Part shown: piece after piece, positions 24,849 to 34,216 of the stretch
Position numbering within the stretch: the first letter of the stretch is position 1
Layout: every line of letters begins with the position of its first letter
Origin: an uncultured Oscillospiraceae bacterium
GTDB taxonomy: Bacteria; Bacillota; Clostridia; Oscillospirales; Oscillospiraceae
Length of the DNA: 64,000 bases
Direction: 5' to 3'
NCBI GenBank assembly: GCA_934561175.1
Contig: CAKTFW010000004.1
Span: forward strand, 6,419-70,418
Program-made: the position numbers and the translations under genes
The notes under the pieces: generated by a model
What the model saw: the letters and a program-made list of their open reading frames with translations, nothing else
Database searches by the model: none
What the model was told of the DNA's origin: nothing

Positions 24849-27482
24849 ATGGCTGCGAAGAAGCGAACCCATACGACAACTGGAAAAACAAAAAAACGGG
24901 GAAAATATGAGGCACGCGGTAATAATCGAAAGCCAGCTTATAATTCGGTCAGCCGGGAGATCGGCGCAATGGTTTCGCTGGGGTTGTGTATGGTGGTTGT
25001 CATTGCCATGTTTGGCAGCGATGCGCTGTTGCTCCGGTGGATTCGCAGCTTGATCCGCGGACTGGTGGGCTATGGCTTTTATATGCTGCCATTTTGCCTG
25101 CTGCTGACGGCGGCAACCCTGTTTTTTCATAGAGGGAGACCGGTAAAAATGCGAGTGATCAGCACGATGAGCCTGCCGGTTACCGTTGGTGCGATGGTAC
25201 ATATTGCGGCATCGAGTGCCGAGATCTCCTGGAAACTGTCGACCCTGAAGGATCTTTATCTTTCTGGCGCGGCGGGAACCTCCGGCGGATTGATTTCTGG
25301 TCTCGTCGCTGAGATACTGCATACGGCGCTTGGCAGTTTTCTGTCGATGCTTCTGTTGATTGTCGGCACACTGGTTTTGCTGATTATGGCGTTTAATATG
25401 ACTGTTGCCAGTTTGATTCGGGCGATTAAAAATCGCCCACGGCCGGAGACGGAAGAGAAAGAACCGGAAGAAGAACCGATCGATACCGCGACGGCGCTGG
25501 TGAATCATGTGGCGCAGCGACATATGGAGAAGACCGCACGAAAAGCACGCTTTGCTTATGATGTACCGATTGATGAGGAAGAGAAAGTACCGGAGCGGAA
25601 AAGTTTGCTGCGCGCACCGACGGTAAAATCTCCCGACCAACTGATTCAGGAACGCCGGGCGGCAATGGTCAAAGCTGCAGCGCAGCAGGCGGCCCAGCCG
25701 GAACTACAGGAAGAACCGCTGCAGACGATGATTCCAGATACGGCACCGGTACAGTCAGTACCGGTTACCACACCAATCCAAACGGAAGAACCGGAGCAGC
25801 GGGAATCGGAAGAGATCAAGCGCATGGAGCTGGTGCCGCCCGCACCGCAGGAGCCGGAACCGCCTGTGCTGACGGAGCCAATTGTACCGGAAGTGCAGAA
25901 AACGATGTGGCCGAAGGAAACGCAGCAGGCTGCGGTGGAAATTGCGCAGGATATTGCAGAGCAGCCAGGCATATCGGCGGAGTATCACTATCCGCCGATT
26001 TCTCTGCTGGATGCGCCGACGGCAACGGCGGTGAACGGATATACGGAGATGCGCGAAAACCAGCAGCGGTTGGCAAATACCCTACAGAGCTTTGGTATTG
26101 ATGCAGAGATCCAGAATGTTACCCGCGGCCCATCGGTCACCCGGTATGAACTGAAATTGGATCAGGGCGTAAAGCTCTCAAAAATTACAAATCTGGCCGA
26201 CGATATTGCGCTGTCGCTTGGTGCTTCTGGTGTGCGGATTTCCGCGATTCCGGATCAGATTTCCGTGGTTGGCATTGAGGTGCCAAATAAGGTGGTCAGC
26301 ACAGTTTATGCGCGGGAAGTGATTGATTCACCGGAATTCCGCAACCACAAATCCAGAGTTGCCTTTGCGGTTGGTAAAGACATTGGTGGCAATGCAATTG
26401 TGGGGAATATTGCGAAGCTGCCGCATATGCTGATTGCCGGAACTACAGGTTCCGGTAAATCAGTCTGTATGAATACGCTGATTATCTCATTGCTCTATAA
26501 GTCGAAACCAGAAGAGGTCAAGCTGATTATGGTTGACCCCAAAATGGTAGAGCTTGGGATTTACAATGGCATTCCGCACCTGCTGATTCCGGTTGTCACG
26601 GATCCGAAAAAGGCTGCCGGTGCGCTGCAATGGGCTGTGACAGAAATGATGCGTCGTTATCGCTTGATGGCGGATGCTGGGGTGCGGGATCTGGAGTCCT
26701 ACAACAAGCAAGCTGCTACAACCGGTGTAGAGCCAATGGCACAATTGGTTGTTGTGATTGATGAGCTTGCAGATTTGATGCTGGTTGCAGCAAAGGAAGT
26801 TGAGGAATCCATCTGCCGCGTTGCACAGATGGGCCGTGCTTCTGGTATTCATCTGGTGATTGCCACACAGCGGCCTTCTGCTGATGTGATCACCGGACTG
26901 ATGAAGGCCAACATTCCGTCGCGGATTGCGTTTGCTGTGGCATCTTCCTTGGAATCGCGCATTATTTTGGATTCGCCGGGCGCTGAAAAACTGGTTGGCA
27001 AAGGTGATATGCTGTTTGCGCCGCTGGGGCAGGGCAAACCGATGCGTGTACAGGGCTGCTTCATCAGCGATGATGAGGTGCAGCGGGTTGTGGAATTTAT
27101 TAAAAAGAATACTGCATCGGATTACAATGACAGCATTATGCAGCAGATTGAACGCCATGCAGCAGAGACTGGAAAACCCGCGGGCAAGACTATGGAAGAA
27201 GAGGCTGCCAGCCATGGCGGCTATGATGATGAGTTGTTGCCTGCAGCAGTTGAAGTGATTCTGGAGACGGGGCAAGCTTCTGTTTCGATGCTGCAGCGTC
27301 GGCTCAAACTTGGCTATGCGCGCGCAGCGCGGATTGTAGACGAAATGGAGGACAGGGGAATTGTCGGTCCCTTTGAAGGCTCAAAACCGCGCCAGTTGTT
27401 GATTACAAGAGATCAGTGGCAGCAAATGCAGGGAGAGATGGAAGAACCGGACAATCCGCCGGTAGAGGAAGAAATTCCCTGA
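24849..27482 (+). CDS. ftsK: DNA translocase FtsK/SpoIIIE
   Basis: DNA pump for chromosome segregation at the septum and into the forespore. 877 residues from the ATG 8 bp after AAAGG. Parts: basic N-tail, four membrane helices (~40-185), Pro/Glu/Gln-rich linker (~190-380), RecA-like motor with Walker A AGTTGSGKSVCMN and Walker B VVVIDELADLM, then QMGRASGIHLVIATQRPSAD, and a C-terminal winged-helix gamma domain (YARAARIVDEMEDRGIVGP) for KOPS/SRS DNA reading. In a spore former it may serve both FtsK and SpoIIIE roles. Confidence 0.96.
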   Translation: MAAKKRTHTTTGKTKKRGKYEARGNNRKPAYNSVSREIGAMVSLGLCMVVVIAMFGSDALLLRWIRSLIRGLVGYGFYMLPFCLLLTAATLFFHRGRPVKMRVISTMSLPVTVGAMVHIAASSAEISWKLSTLKDLYLSGAAGTSGGLISGLVAEILHTALGSFLSMLLLIVGTLVLLIMAFNMTVASLIRAIKNRPRPETEEKEPEEEPIDTATALVNHVAQRHMEKTARKARFAYDVPIDEEEKVPERKSLLRAPTVKSPDQLIQERRAAMVKAAAQQAAQPELQEEPLQTMIPDTAPVQSVPVTTPIQTEEPEQRESEEIKRMELVPPAPQEPEPPVLTEPIVPEVQKTMWPKETQQAAVEIAQDIAEQPGISAEYHYPPISLLDAPTATAVNGYTEMRENQQRLANTLQSFGIDAEIQNVTRGPSVTRYELKLDQGVKLSKITNLADDIALSLGASGVRISAIPDQISVVGIEVPNKVVSTVYAREVIDSPEFRNHKSRVAFAVGKDIGGNAIVGNIAKLPHMLIAGTTGSGKSVCMNTLIISLLYKSKPEEVKLIMVDPKMVELGIYNGIPHLLIPVVTDPKKAAGALQWAVTEMMRRYRLMADAGVRDLESYNKQAATTGVEPMAQLVVVIDELADLMLVAAKEVEESICRVAQMGRASGIHLVIATQRPSADVITGLMKANIPSRIAFAVASSLESRIILDSPGAEKLVGKGDMLFAPLGQGKPMRVQGCFISDDEVQRVVEFIKKNTASDYNDSIMQQIERHAAETGKPAGKTMEEEAASHGGYDDELLPAAVEVILETGQASVSMLQRRLKLGYARAARIVDEMEDRGIVGPFEGSKPRQLLITRDQWQQMQGEMEEPDNPPVEEEIP

Positions 27483-27544
27483 ATTTACAATTTGTTTTCA
27501 CTTTGTCGGTAAATCCTTCACAGTTTAGACATAATCATTGTGTA

Positions 27545-27684
27545 CCTTAAAGATGGATAGCGGAGCTGAAGCTGCAAGGGGCTTTGCAGCTTGGACGGCA
27601 GTTCTGATCTATCCCTTATCCACCTCTCTTTCCCATCAATAGAAACAAAGAACCCGCAGCTTAGCTGCGGGTTCTTTGTGTTTT
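27545..27684 (+). ncRNA. Candidate small RNA: long hairpin, C/U-rich linker, terminator
   Basis: A 23-bp, three-part stem: ggatag 27555-27560 with ctatcc 27609-27614; cggagctg 561-568 with cagttctg 599-606 (two G:U pairs); aagctgcaa 569-577 with ttgcagctt 584-592, plus a six-base bulge ggacgg. It is followed by an unpaired, C/U-rich linker (CCACCTCTCTTTCCC, 27620-27634) able to pair with Shine-Dalgarno sequences, and then by a strong terminator. No good promoter is seen; CATAAT at 27530-27535 lacks a clear -35, so it could also be processed from the ftsK mRNA. No open frame fits. Confidence 0.6.
27645..27684 (+). terminator. Intrinsic terminator of the candidate sRNA / ftsK operon
   Basis: Sixteen-bp stem (27645-27660 with 27664-27679), TTA loop, then GTTTT. 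Confidence 0.9.
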
Positions 27685-27686
27685 AT

Positions 27687-27729
27687 AAAAGCGTTCGCAC
27701 CCGATTGAAGTCGGATGCGAACGCTTTTT
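27687..27729 (-). terminator. Intrinsic terminator of murC
   Basis: Thirteen-bp stem aaaagcgttcgca / tgcgaacgctttt (27687-27699, 27716-27728) with an inner ccga/tcgg pair; on the minus strand it follows the murC stop. It can also act on the + strand as a second terminator. Confidence 0.88.
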
Positions 27730-27748
27730 GCTTTCTTGGTAATTGAAG

Positions 27749-29119
27749 TTATCCTTTTACAATTGCATCTGCAACGGTATAGATATCACCGGCACCGACA
27801 GTTAAAATAACATCGCCAGGCTGCGCCAGAGATTTCAGATACGCAGTTACCTCCGGCAGTGTCTCAAAATAGACGGCACCGTCAATTTTTTCGGCAAGAT
27901 CTCGTGAGGAGATTCCAATGGTATTCTGTTCCCGTGCCGCGTAAATCTCAGCCAGAACAGCAAGATCAGCACGGCGCAGCTCTCGCAGAAAATCGTCAAA
28001 CAATGCTTTGGTACGGGTGTAGGTATGGGGCTGGAATGCACAAATAACACGCTTATATCCCATGGATGCAACGGCAGAAAGCGTGGCATGAAGCTCACTG
28101 GGGTGATGCGCATAATCGTCGTAAATATCGGCTCCCTGATAAGTGCCTTTATATTCCAGACGGCGGCCAGCGCCACGGAAAGAAGCAAGCGCCTGGGCGG
28201 TGATATCGCCGGGAATTCCTGCCTTCCAGGCGACGGCGCAGGCGGCCAGCGCGTTGTAGGCATTATGGCGGCCGATGACCTTCAGCTCCAGATGGGTATA
28301 GTGTTTGCCGCGGCAGAACACATCAAAAGACGAATAGCCGCGAGACATGGGACCGGCAGTTACATCTGCACCGGCTTCCAAGCCGAAGGTGATGAGGTTC
28401 CCTGTGTAATCGTGTAATGTCTGCATGGTGTTTTCGTCATCCCGGTTAGCGACGACAAGACCATCTGCCGGAACAAGTTCGGCAAATTTGCGAAAAGAAG
28501 ATTTGATGTCATCCAGACTGTGGAAAAAATCGAGATGATCAGCATCTACATTTAGAATCACAGCAGTTGTAGGGAAAAAGTTCAGGAAAGAATTGCAGTA
28601 TTCGCAGCTCTCCATCACAATTGTGTCGCCATTGCCGATCCGGTGGCCGGATTTTAAAAGTGGGAGATAGCCGCCGATCATAACAGTTGGGTCGGCACCG
28701 GCTTCCATAAAGATATGAGTCAGCATAGAGGTTGTCGTTGTTTTTCCGTGGGTGCCGGATACACAAATTGCGTTGCGATAGGACTGCATGATGACGCCCC
28801 AGGCTTGTGCACGCTCAAAAACCGGAATCCCTTCGGCTCTGGCGGCGGCGATTTCCGGATTGTCGTTGTGCGCAGCGGCAGTACGAATGATGCAATCTGC
28901 ACCCTTAATATTTTGTGCACGGTGCCCGATGGCAACCGGAATGCCCTGGCTCTGCAAATCCTCCGTAGAAACGGAACTGTTCATATCTGAGCCGGTGATT
29001 GTTAGGCCCATGCTGTGCAGTACCAAGCCGAGGGGGCGCATGGAAACGCCGCCAATGCCGACCAGATGCGCGTGGGTACCGGGCTTTAGAAAAGAACGAA
29101 TATCATATTGAGACTGCAT
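27749..29119 (-). CDS. murC: UDP-N-acetylmuramate--L-alanine ligase
   Basis: Adds L-Ala to UDP-MurNAc, the first amino-acid step of peptidoglycan stem synthesis. 456 residues from the ATG behind GGAGGAAT; longer in-frame sequence upstream is promoter. Motifs: LVGIGGVSM (N-terminal dinucleotide-like fold), the ATP loop SGTHGKTTTTSM, ESCEYCNSFLNF, NVDADHLDF, GRHNAYNALAA and DDYAHHPSEL. Divergent from cca with overlapping promoters. Confidence 0.97.
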   Translation of the reverse strand: MQSQYDIRSFLKPGTHAHLVGIGGVSMRPLGLVLHSMGLTITGSDMNSSVSTEDLQSQGIPVAIGHRAQNIKGADCIIRTAAAHNDNPEIAAARAEGIPVFERAQAWGVIMQSYRNAICVSGTHGKTTTTSMLTHIFMEAGADPTVMIGGYLPLLKSGHRIGNGDTIVMESCEYCNSFLNFFPTTAVILNVDADHLDFFHSLDDIKSSFRKFAELVPADGLVVANRDDENTMQTLHDYTGNLITFGLEAGADVTAGPMSRGYSSFDVFCRGKHYTHLELKVIGRHNAYNALAACAVAWKAGIPGDITAQALASFRGAGRRLEYKGTYQGADIYDDYAHHPSELHATLSAVASMGYKRVICAFQPHTYTRTKALFDDFLRELRRADLAVLAEIYAAREQNTIGISSRDLAEKIDGAVYFETLPEVTAYLKSLAQPGDVILTVGAGDIYTVADAIVKG

Positions 29120-29154
29120 GGAGATTCCTCCGGATGTCAAATTTCTATGAGAGA

Positions 29155-29183
29155 TTGCGATTCTCACAAATTATTATTATAAT
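29155..29183 (+). promoter_or_regulatory. Sigma-A promoter of cca
   Basis: TTGCGA 29155-29160, 17-bp spacer, TATAAT 29178-29183. It shares its -10 region with the divergent murC promoter. Confidence 0.75.
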
Positions 29184-29204
29184 ACTGAATGAACGGGAAC
29201 ACAA
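29176..29204 (-). promoter_or_regulatory. Sigma-A promoter of murC
   Basis: Minus-strand TTGTGT (29204-29199), 17-bp spacer, TATAAT (29181-29176), face to face with the cca promoter. Confidence 0.55.
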
Positions 29205-29275
29205 GAATTATTTGCAGTTTCAGACAGAAGTATTGATTGATCTGTTCGATTTTTCAGAGAACGGGGGTAAAGTCC

Positions 29276-30382
29276 ATGGATGCAGCAGCACGAGAGATCT
29301 TACAAAACTTGCGGAATGCCGGATACTTGGCGTACCTCGTTGGGGGATGTGTCCGTGATACGCTGCTTGGACGGCCGATCCATGACTGGGATATTACCAC
29401 AAATGCTAAACCGGAAGAAATTGCGGCTTGTTTTGAAAAGACTGTACTGACCGGGGCGCGTTATGGAACGGTAATTGTTCTGCTCCATAACAGTGCATAC
29501 GAGGTGACAACTTTCCGTACTGACGGCGCGTACAGGGATAACCGGCGGCCAGATCAGGTGAAATTTGTTGCTTCACTGCAGGCAGATCTTGCGCGGCGTG
29601 ATTTTACGATCAATGCGATGGCGATGGATCAATATGGGAGACTTACAGACCCGTTCGGCGGCCGGGAGGATCTTGCGTCGGGCTGTATCCGGGCAGTTGG
29701 AAATCCTATGGTACGATTTGAAGAGGATGCGCTTCGGATGATCCGCGCCATACGATTTCAGGCGCAGCTTGGATTCACGATTGCGGCGGAAACAAGAGCT
29801 GCCATTGGCCGCTGCGCGCCGATGGCGGCAGCAGTTTCTGCAGAACGAGTCAGGGATGAGCTGGAAAAAATACTGTGCTCACAGTGTCCGGAAACTGTGG
29901 AAGCGTTAGCAGCGTTTGGCTTTCTGCGCCGTTTTGGCGTTCGGCAGGTACCGCAGCTGCGGAGCGTGAAAAATGAAAGACTGCTCCGCTGGGCAAGCCT
30001 GAAATTGGCCGTACCGGAATTGGACTTGGCGATGTTACGGTTAGATCGCACGACGATTCACTGTGTGCAGGCGGCGGTAGACGCTTGCCGCGGCGAGACG
30101 CTGAATTTGCCTGCGCTTTATGCAGCTGCGGGAATGCGTACTGCGGAAATTGCTGCGGTACTGTGTGGGAAAGAAGAACTTCTGGAATCACTTGCAAGGG
30201 ATGGAAGACTGGTATGCTTGCAGGATTTGGCCGTTCGCGGAAATGATTTAAGTTGGCTCAGGGGGCCTGCTGTTGGAAAGATGCTGCATAAGTTGCTGGT
30301 TGCAGTACAGAATAATCCGGATTGTAATCACAAGGAGCAGCTGCTAAAGTTGGCGCATGAAATTGACAGCTCAACAAATTGA
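29276..30382 (+). CDS. cca: CCA tRNA nucleotidyltransferase
   Basis: Class II polymerase that adds or repairs the tRNA 3' CCA. 368 residues from the ATG behind GGGGGTAA. The palm has LVGGCVRDTLLGRPIHDWDI with the DxD metal pair, then RRDFTINAMAMD and RMIRAIRFQAQLGF. The C-terminal part is helical but lacks a clear HD domain. It is followed 33 bp later by a MarR regulator. Confidence 0.94.
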   Translation: MDAAAREILQNLRNAGYLAYLVGGCVRDTLLGRPIHDWDITTNAKPEEIAACFEKTVLTGARYGTVIVLLHNSAYEVTTFRTDGAYRDNRRPDQVKFVASLQADLARRDFTINAMAMDQYGRLTDPFGGREDLASGCIRAVGNPMVRFEEDALRMIRAIRFQAQLGFTIAAETRAAIGRCAPMAAAVSAERVRDELEKILCSQCPETVEALAAFGFLRRFGVRQVPQLRSVKNERLLRWASLKLAVPELDLAMLRLDRTTIHCVQAAVDACRGETLNLPALYAAAGMRTAEIAAVLCGKEELLESLARDGRLVCLQDLAVRGNDLSWLRGPAVGKMLHKLLVAVQNNPDCNHKEQLLKLAHEIDSSTN

Positions 30383-30415
30383 TGCTATTGTAAGAAAAAC
30401 AGAGGAAGTGATTTG

Positions 30416-30874
30416 ATGCGTGGGAGCAGCTTAATGCGCTTTACGGTATTGGTCAATAGCGCCACCAAATCCATTCAGCGCTTAGAAAATCGAAAGATGG
30501 AACGATTTGGCCTTGGCAGCACACATACGCGCTGCTTGTATTTGTTGCTCCGGGCGGGGAAAAAGGGATTGACACAGACAGAGCTTTGTACGCTGGAGAA
30601 TACAGACAAAGCGCAGATTTCGCGTGTAGTACGGGAGCTGACGGAAAAGGGGTACGCGGCGGCAGTTCCTTCTGAGGAGGGAACTGCAAAATATCGCCGC
30701 CGCTATCAGCTTACCGTGCGTGGGCGGGAGGTTGCAACAGAGATCAACCAAATGATAGACGAGGTTGTACAGTTTGTCCGTGAACCGATTTCAGAGGAAG
30801 AGACGGAGCAATTTATCCGGATTATGCGTGTTATTTGCGATAGACTGAAGATGGCGGTAGATGGAGAATCCTGA
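30416..30874 (+). CDS. MarR family transcriptional regulator
   Basis: 152-residue winged-helix regulator. The recognition helix region TQTELCTLENTDKAQISRVVRELTEKGYA and the basic wing KYRRRYQLTVRGREV are clear; flanking helices would form the dimer. An AGGAAG lies before the ATG. Ligand and targets cannot be read from the sequence; it follows cca and ends at a bidirectional terminator. Confidence 0.88.
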   Translation: MRGSSLMRFTVLVNSATKSIQRLENRKMERFGLGSTHTRCLYLLLRAGKKGLTQTELCTLENTDKAQISRVVRELTEKGYAAAVPSEEGTAKYRRRYQLTVRGREVATEINQMIDEVVQFVREPISEEETEQFIRIMRVICDRLKMAVDGES

Positions 30875-30913
30875 GAAAAATGTCTAGTGCTTCAGAGCAT
30901 TGGGGTATAAAAA

Positions 30914-30954
30914 GCCATGCACACTGTAACGGTGTGCATGGCCATTTTTATTTC
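30914..30954 (+). terminator. Bidirectional intrinsic terminator
   Basis: Eleven-bp stem gccatgcacac / gtgtgcatggc (30914-30924, 30932-30942) then CATTTTTATTTCTTTT; the minus side ends the thioesterase operon. Confidence 0.88.
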
Positions 30955-31352
30955 TTTTCCGGCAATACAAAACCGTTCATCGTCATGAAAGCAACTTGAT
31001 TGCCAAGGTCATCGGAAATTTCGATTTTGAAAAAGTTGGTAGAACGCCCGCTTCGAATGACATCTGCTTGAGCATAGAGCACGCTTCCCTTTGCCGATGC
31101 AAGATAGGTGATCTGACCACTGGTGGAAATTGCAGGTTTTTGATCAAAATTTGATGCGACTGCGTAAGCGTAGTCGGCAAGGGTGAAGATCGCACCGCCC
31201 ATCGGAACGCCCAGGCAATTCATATGCCGCGGCTCTAGCTTCAGCATACATCTGGAATGGCCGACAGACGCTTCTAAAATTTCGACACCGGTAACGGCGG
31301 TTGCAAACAGATCGGAAGAAAATTGCGCTTTTGCACGCTCAAGATCGGTCAT
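30948..31352 (-). CDS. PaaI-like hotdog-fold thioesterase
   Basis: 134 residues from the ATG behind AAGGAG (longer frame extends into mutY). The hotdog motif GVPMGGAIFTLADYA, with an upstream HMNCLG, matches PaaI/DUF4442-type acyl-CoA thioesterases; the usual HGG has become PMGG. Substrate unknown. It is the last gene of the DUF5685-dnaJ-dnaK-mutY operon, 11 bp after mutY. Confidence 0.88.
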   Translation of the reverse strand: MTDLERAKAQFSSDLFATAVTGVEILEASVGHSRCMLKLEPRHMNCLGVPMGGAIFTLADYAYAVASNFDQKPAISTSGQITYLASAKGSVLYAQADVIRSGRSTNFFKIEISDDLGNQVAFMTMNGFVLPEKK

Positions 31353-31363
31353 GATAGCACTCC

Positions 31364-32392
31364 TTATAGAAAGATTCGGAAAGCGGTTGGCAGTGCATAC
31401 TGGGATGCGAGGGCATCGCTTGCGACCCAAACAAAACGCGATGACGCTGCTTGACATCGAATTTCAAAGCAGCGCATGTGCCATTCGATATGGGTGAAAA
31501 TGTGGGTATGGTCGACCGATTTTACCAGTTCCAGCGGATGCACATCAAATGCAGAGGCTGTTTCCAACGCTTGCTGGGCAGTGAGATGTTCTGAACAGTT
31601 TGGAAGCTCCCAAAGACCGGCGAGAAGACCTTTTGCCGGCCGGCGGTGGAGCGCAACTGTATCTGCACAGCGCAGCAGGAAAACCGTCCGATTTTCGATC
31701 CGGCGCGGCCGCTTGACAGATTTTACCGGATAGGCGGTTTCTCTGCTGCTCAGATGCGCTGCACACAGGTCCTGAAGCGGACAATTCAGACAGTCCGGTG
31801 CGCCATTCGGCGCACAGATGGTAGCACCAAGTTCCATCAGGCTCTGTGTAAAATCGCCACAGGCATCAGCGGGATAGATTGCGGCAAGTGACTGTGTGAT
31901 TTCTTTTTTCACAGCAGGGGTGTCAATCGGGGCGTCGTTTGCGGTCAAGCGTGTGGTGACCCGCAGCACATTGCCGTCCACAGCAGGGGTCGGCTGGCCA
32001 AAGCAGATGGAAGCGATTGCACCGGCGGTATAAGCACCGATCCCAGGAAGCTGCAGAATTTGTGCGTGGGTAGATGGAAACACACCGTCATACTCCGACA
32101 GAATCACTTGTGCAGCGCGCTTGAGATTCCGGACGCGAGTGTAGTAACCAAGCCCTTCCCAAAGCTTGTGCAGCTGGTCGTCATCTGCTGCGGCCAGCGA
32201 CGAAATATCCGGTAAGGCTTGCAGAAATCGTGTGTAATAGGATTTAACAGCTTCCACACGCGTCTGCTGCAGCATGATTTCTGAGAGCCAGACATGATAT
32301 GGCTCACGGTCACGGCGCCAGGGCAAATCACGGTGATGCGCTGCATACCAGGGCAGCAGACGACCGGGCAGGGAAGCGAAGCGTTCATCCAT
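31364..32392 (-). CDS. mutY: A/G-specific adenine glycosylase
   Basis: Removes A mispaired with 8-oxoG. 342 residues. N-terminal HhH-GPD domain with LPWRRDREPYHVWLSEIMLQ, the HhH loop LPGIGAYTAGAI, and catalytic Asp in PAVDGNVLRV. The 4Fe-4S cluster is C-x7-C-x2-C-x5-C, and a C-terminal NUDIX-like 8-oxoG domain ends the protein. The start overlaps the dnaK end by 8 bp. Confidence 0.96.
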   Translation of the reverse strand: MDERFASLPGRLLPWYAAHHRDLPWRRDREPYHVWLSEIMLQQTRVEAVKSYYTRFLQALPDISSLAAADDDQLHKLWEGLGYYTRVRNLKRAAQVILSEYDGVFPSTHAQILQLPGIGAYTAGAIASICFGQPTPAVDGNVLRVTTRLTANDAPIDTPAVKKEITQSLAAIYPADACGDFTQSLMELGATICAPNGAPDCLNCPLQDLCAAHLSSRETAYPVKSVKRPRRIENRTVFLLRCADTVALHRRPAKGLLAGLWELPNCSEHLTAQQALETASAFDVHPLELVKSVDHTHIFTHIEWHMRCFEIRCQAASSRFVWVASDALASQYALPTAFRIFL

Positions 32393-34190
32393 GCTGCTCG
32401 TTGTCCTGTGAGCGTGTTGCCTCGAAGAGGTCCATCAGAGGCTGCGCACTGATCGTCAGTTCTTGTACGGCTGCAAGAATTGCATCGCCTTCTGCATCGG
32501 TGATTTTTCCTGGTTTGGCATGACGCACCAACCGATAGAGCTGGGTCAAATGATTCTTGATCTGCCGCTGCTGATCCTTTGGAAGTTGTTTGCCGACGGC
32601 AGCAAGCGCTTCTTCTGTTTGCGTTACAAGTACGCTGCCTTCGTTCAATGCTTCCACATTACGCTTGCGGGCATTGTCCTCCTGCTCGTACTTGGCAGCG
32701 TTTTGAATTGCTTCATTGATTTCGGAGTTCGTCATATTGGCAGAGCCGGAGATGGTAATGCTTTGCTGTTTTCCGGTAGCCAGATCGCGCGCGGAGACAT
32801 TTACAATTCCGTTTGCGTCAATATCAAAAGTGACCTCAATCTGTGGAACGCCGCGCATCGCACGCTTAATGCCGCCGAGACGGAATTTTCCCAGACTCTT
32901 GTTATCCCGTGCAAAATGCCGCTCGCCCTGAAGCACATTGACTTCGACTCCGGTTTGGAAGTTGGAAGCGGTTGTGAAGATTTTTGAATAATGAATCGGC
33001 AGTGTTGTGTTCCGGTCGATCAACCGTGTGGCGATACCGCCGACGGTTTCGATGGAGAGGGAAAGCGGTGTGACATCCAGCAGCAAAATACCGCCATCTG
33101 CAGCATTGGAGCCAATGGCAATGTCACCGCCGAGCGTACCGCCCTGAATACAGGCACCCAGTGCAACGCATTCGTCCGGATTGAGATTTTTACTTGGTTC
33201 CTTTCCGGTCAACTGGCGCACCTTGTCCTGCACGGCAGGAATCCGTGTGGAACCGCCGACTAACAGTACCATATTGAGATCGGATGCGCGCAGCCCCGCG
33301 TCAGAGAGCGCGCGTTGCACAGGCTGTGCAGTACGGTTGACGAGGGGAGCAGTCAATTCGTCAAATTTTGCGCGCGTCAGCGTAATATCCATATGCACAG
33401 GGCCGGATTTGCCGACTGCGATAAATGGAATGTTGATATTGGTGGAGGAAGCGGCTGAAAGCTCAATTTTGGCTTTCTCCGCCGCTTCGCGTACACGCTG
33501 CATGGCGGCAAGATCCTTGTTTAGGTCGATTTTTTCCGTTTTACGAAACTCCTGCAGCAGGTAATCTGCGATCGCTTTGTCAAAGTCGTCACCGCCCAAG
33601 TGATTATCACCGGAGGTGGCAAGTACTTCGATAACACCCTCGCCGATTTCAATGATGGATACATCGAAGGTGCCGCCGCCGAGGTCAAATACCATGATCT
33701 TCTGCGGTGTTCCATGATCCAGGCCATAAGCCAATGCGGCGGCAGTCGGCTCGTTGATAATTCGGCGAACCTCCAGCCCGGCAATTTTGCCGGCGTCCTT
33801 CGTGGCCTGCCGCTGTGCGTCGGAAAAATAGGCCGGGACAGTAATAACAGCTTCTGTAACGGGCTCGCCGAGATACGCCTCTGCATCGCGCTTCAGCTGG
33901 CGCAGAATGGCTGCCGAAATTTCCTGCGGCAGCATTTTCTTGCCGTCGATTGTGACGCGGAAATCGGTTCCCATTTCCCGTTTGATCGAGCAAATCGTTC
34001 GTTCTGCGTTGGTGACGGCTTGCCGTTTTGCCTGCGCACCGACAAGCCGCTCGCCGATTTTCGTAAATGCAACGACAGATGGCGTGGTTCTGCCGCCTTC
34101 TGCATTTGGAATAATGGTGGGTTTTCCACCCTCCAACACTGCGACACAGCTGTTTGTGGTGCCGAGATCAATTCCAATGATTTTTCCCAT
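32385..34190 (-). CDS. Hsp70 (DnaK-type) chaperone, probably a second paralogue
   Basis: 601 residues. The ATPase domain is canonical (IGIDLGTTNSCVAV, NAEGGRTTPS, VPAYFSDAQRQATKDAG, NEPTAAALAYG, FDLGGGTFDVSI, GGSTRIPAVQ). The linker is LLDVTPLSLSIET and the substrate domain is complete, but the C-terminus lacks the usual acidic EEVD-like tail and ends SQDNEQHG. There is no hrcA or grpE nearby; instead it is coupled to a short J-protein and a DUF5685 gene. I infer a specialised paralogue; a canonical grpE-dnaK-dnaJ operon would have to be checked elsewhere in the genome. Confidence 0.93.
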   Translation of the reverse strand: MGKIIGIDLGTTNSCVAVLEGGKPTIIPNAEGGRTTPSVVAFTKIGERLVGAQAKRQAVTNAERTICSIKREMGTDFRVTIDGKKMLPQEISAAILRQLKRDAEAYLGEPVTEAVITVPAYFSDAQRQATKDAGKIAGLEVRRIINEPTAAALAYGLDHGTPQKIMVFDLGGGTFDVSIIEIGEGVIEVLATSGDNHLGGDDFDKAIADYLLQEFRKTEKIDLNKDLAAMQRVREAAEKAKIELSAASSTNINIPFIAVGKSGPVHMDITLTRAKFDELTAPLVNRTAQPVQRALSDAGLRASDLNMVLLVGGSTRIPAVQDKVRQLTGKEPSKNLNPDECVALGACIQGGTLGGDIAIGSNAADGGILLLDVTPLSLSIETVGGIATRLIDRNTTLPIHYSKIFTTASNFQTGVEVNVLQGERHFARDNKSLGKFRLGGIKRAMRGVPQIEVTFDIDANGIVNVSARDLATGKQQSITISGSANMTNSEINEAIQNAAKYEQEDNARKRNVEALNEGSVLVTQTEEALAAVGKQLPKDQQRQIKNHLTQLYRLVRHAKPGKITDAEGDAILAAVQELTISAQPLMDLFEATRSQDNEQHG

Positions 34191-34216
34191 ATCTGGTGTC
34201 CTCCCGAAGAATCAAC

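Noticed and set aside
27545..27684. 6S RNA
   Set aside because: Too short, without the central open bubble between two long helices.
31364..32392. MutY iron-sulfur spacing C-x7-C instead of C-x6-C as an anomaly
   Set aside because: One extra residue in the first spacing is, as I recall, common in clostridial MutY; all four Cys are present.
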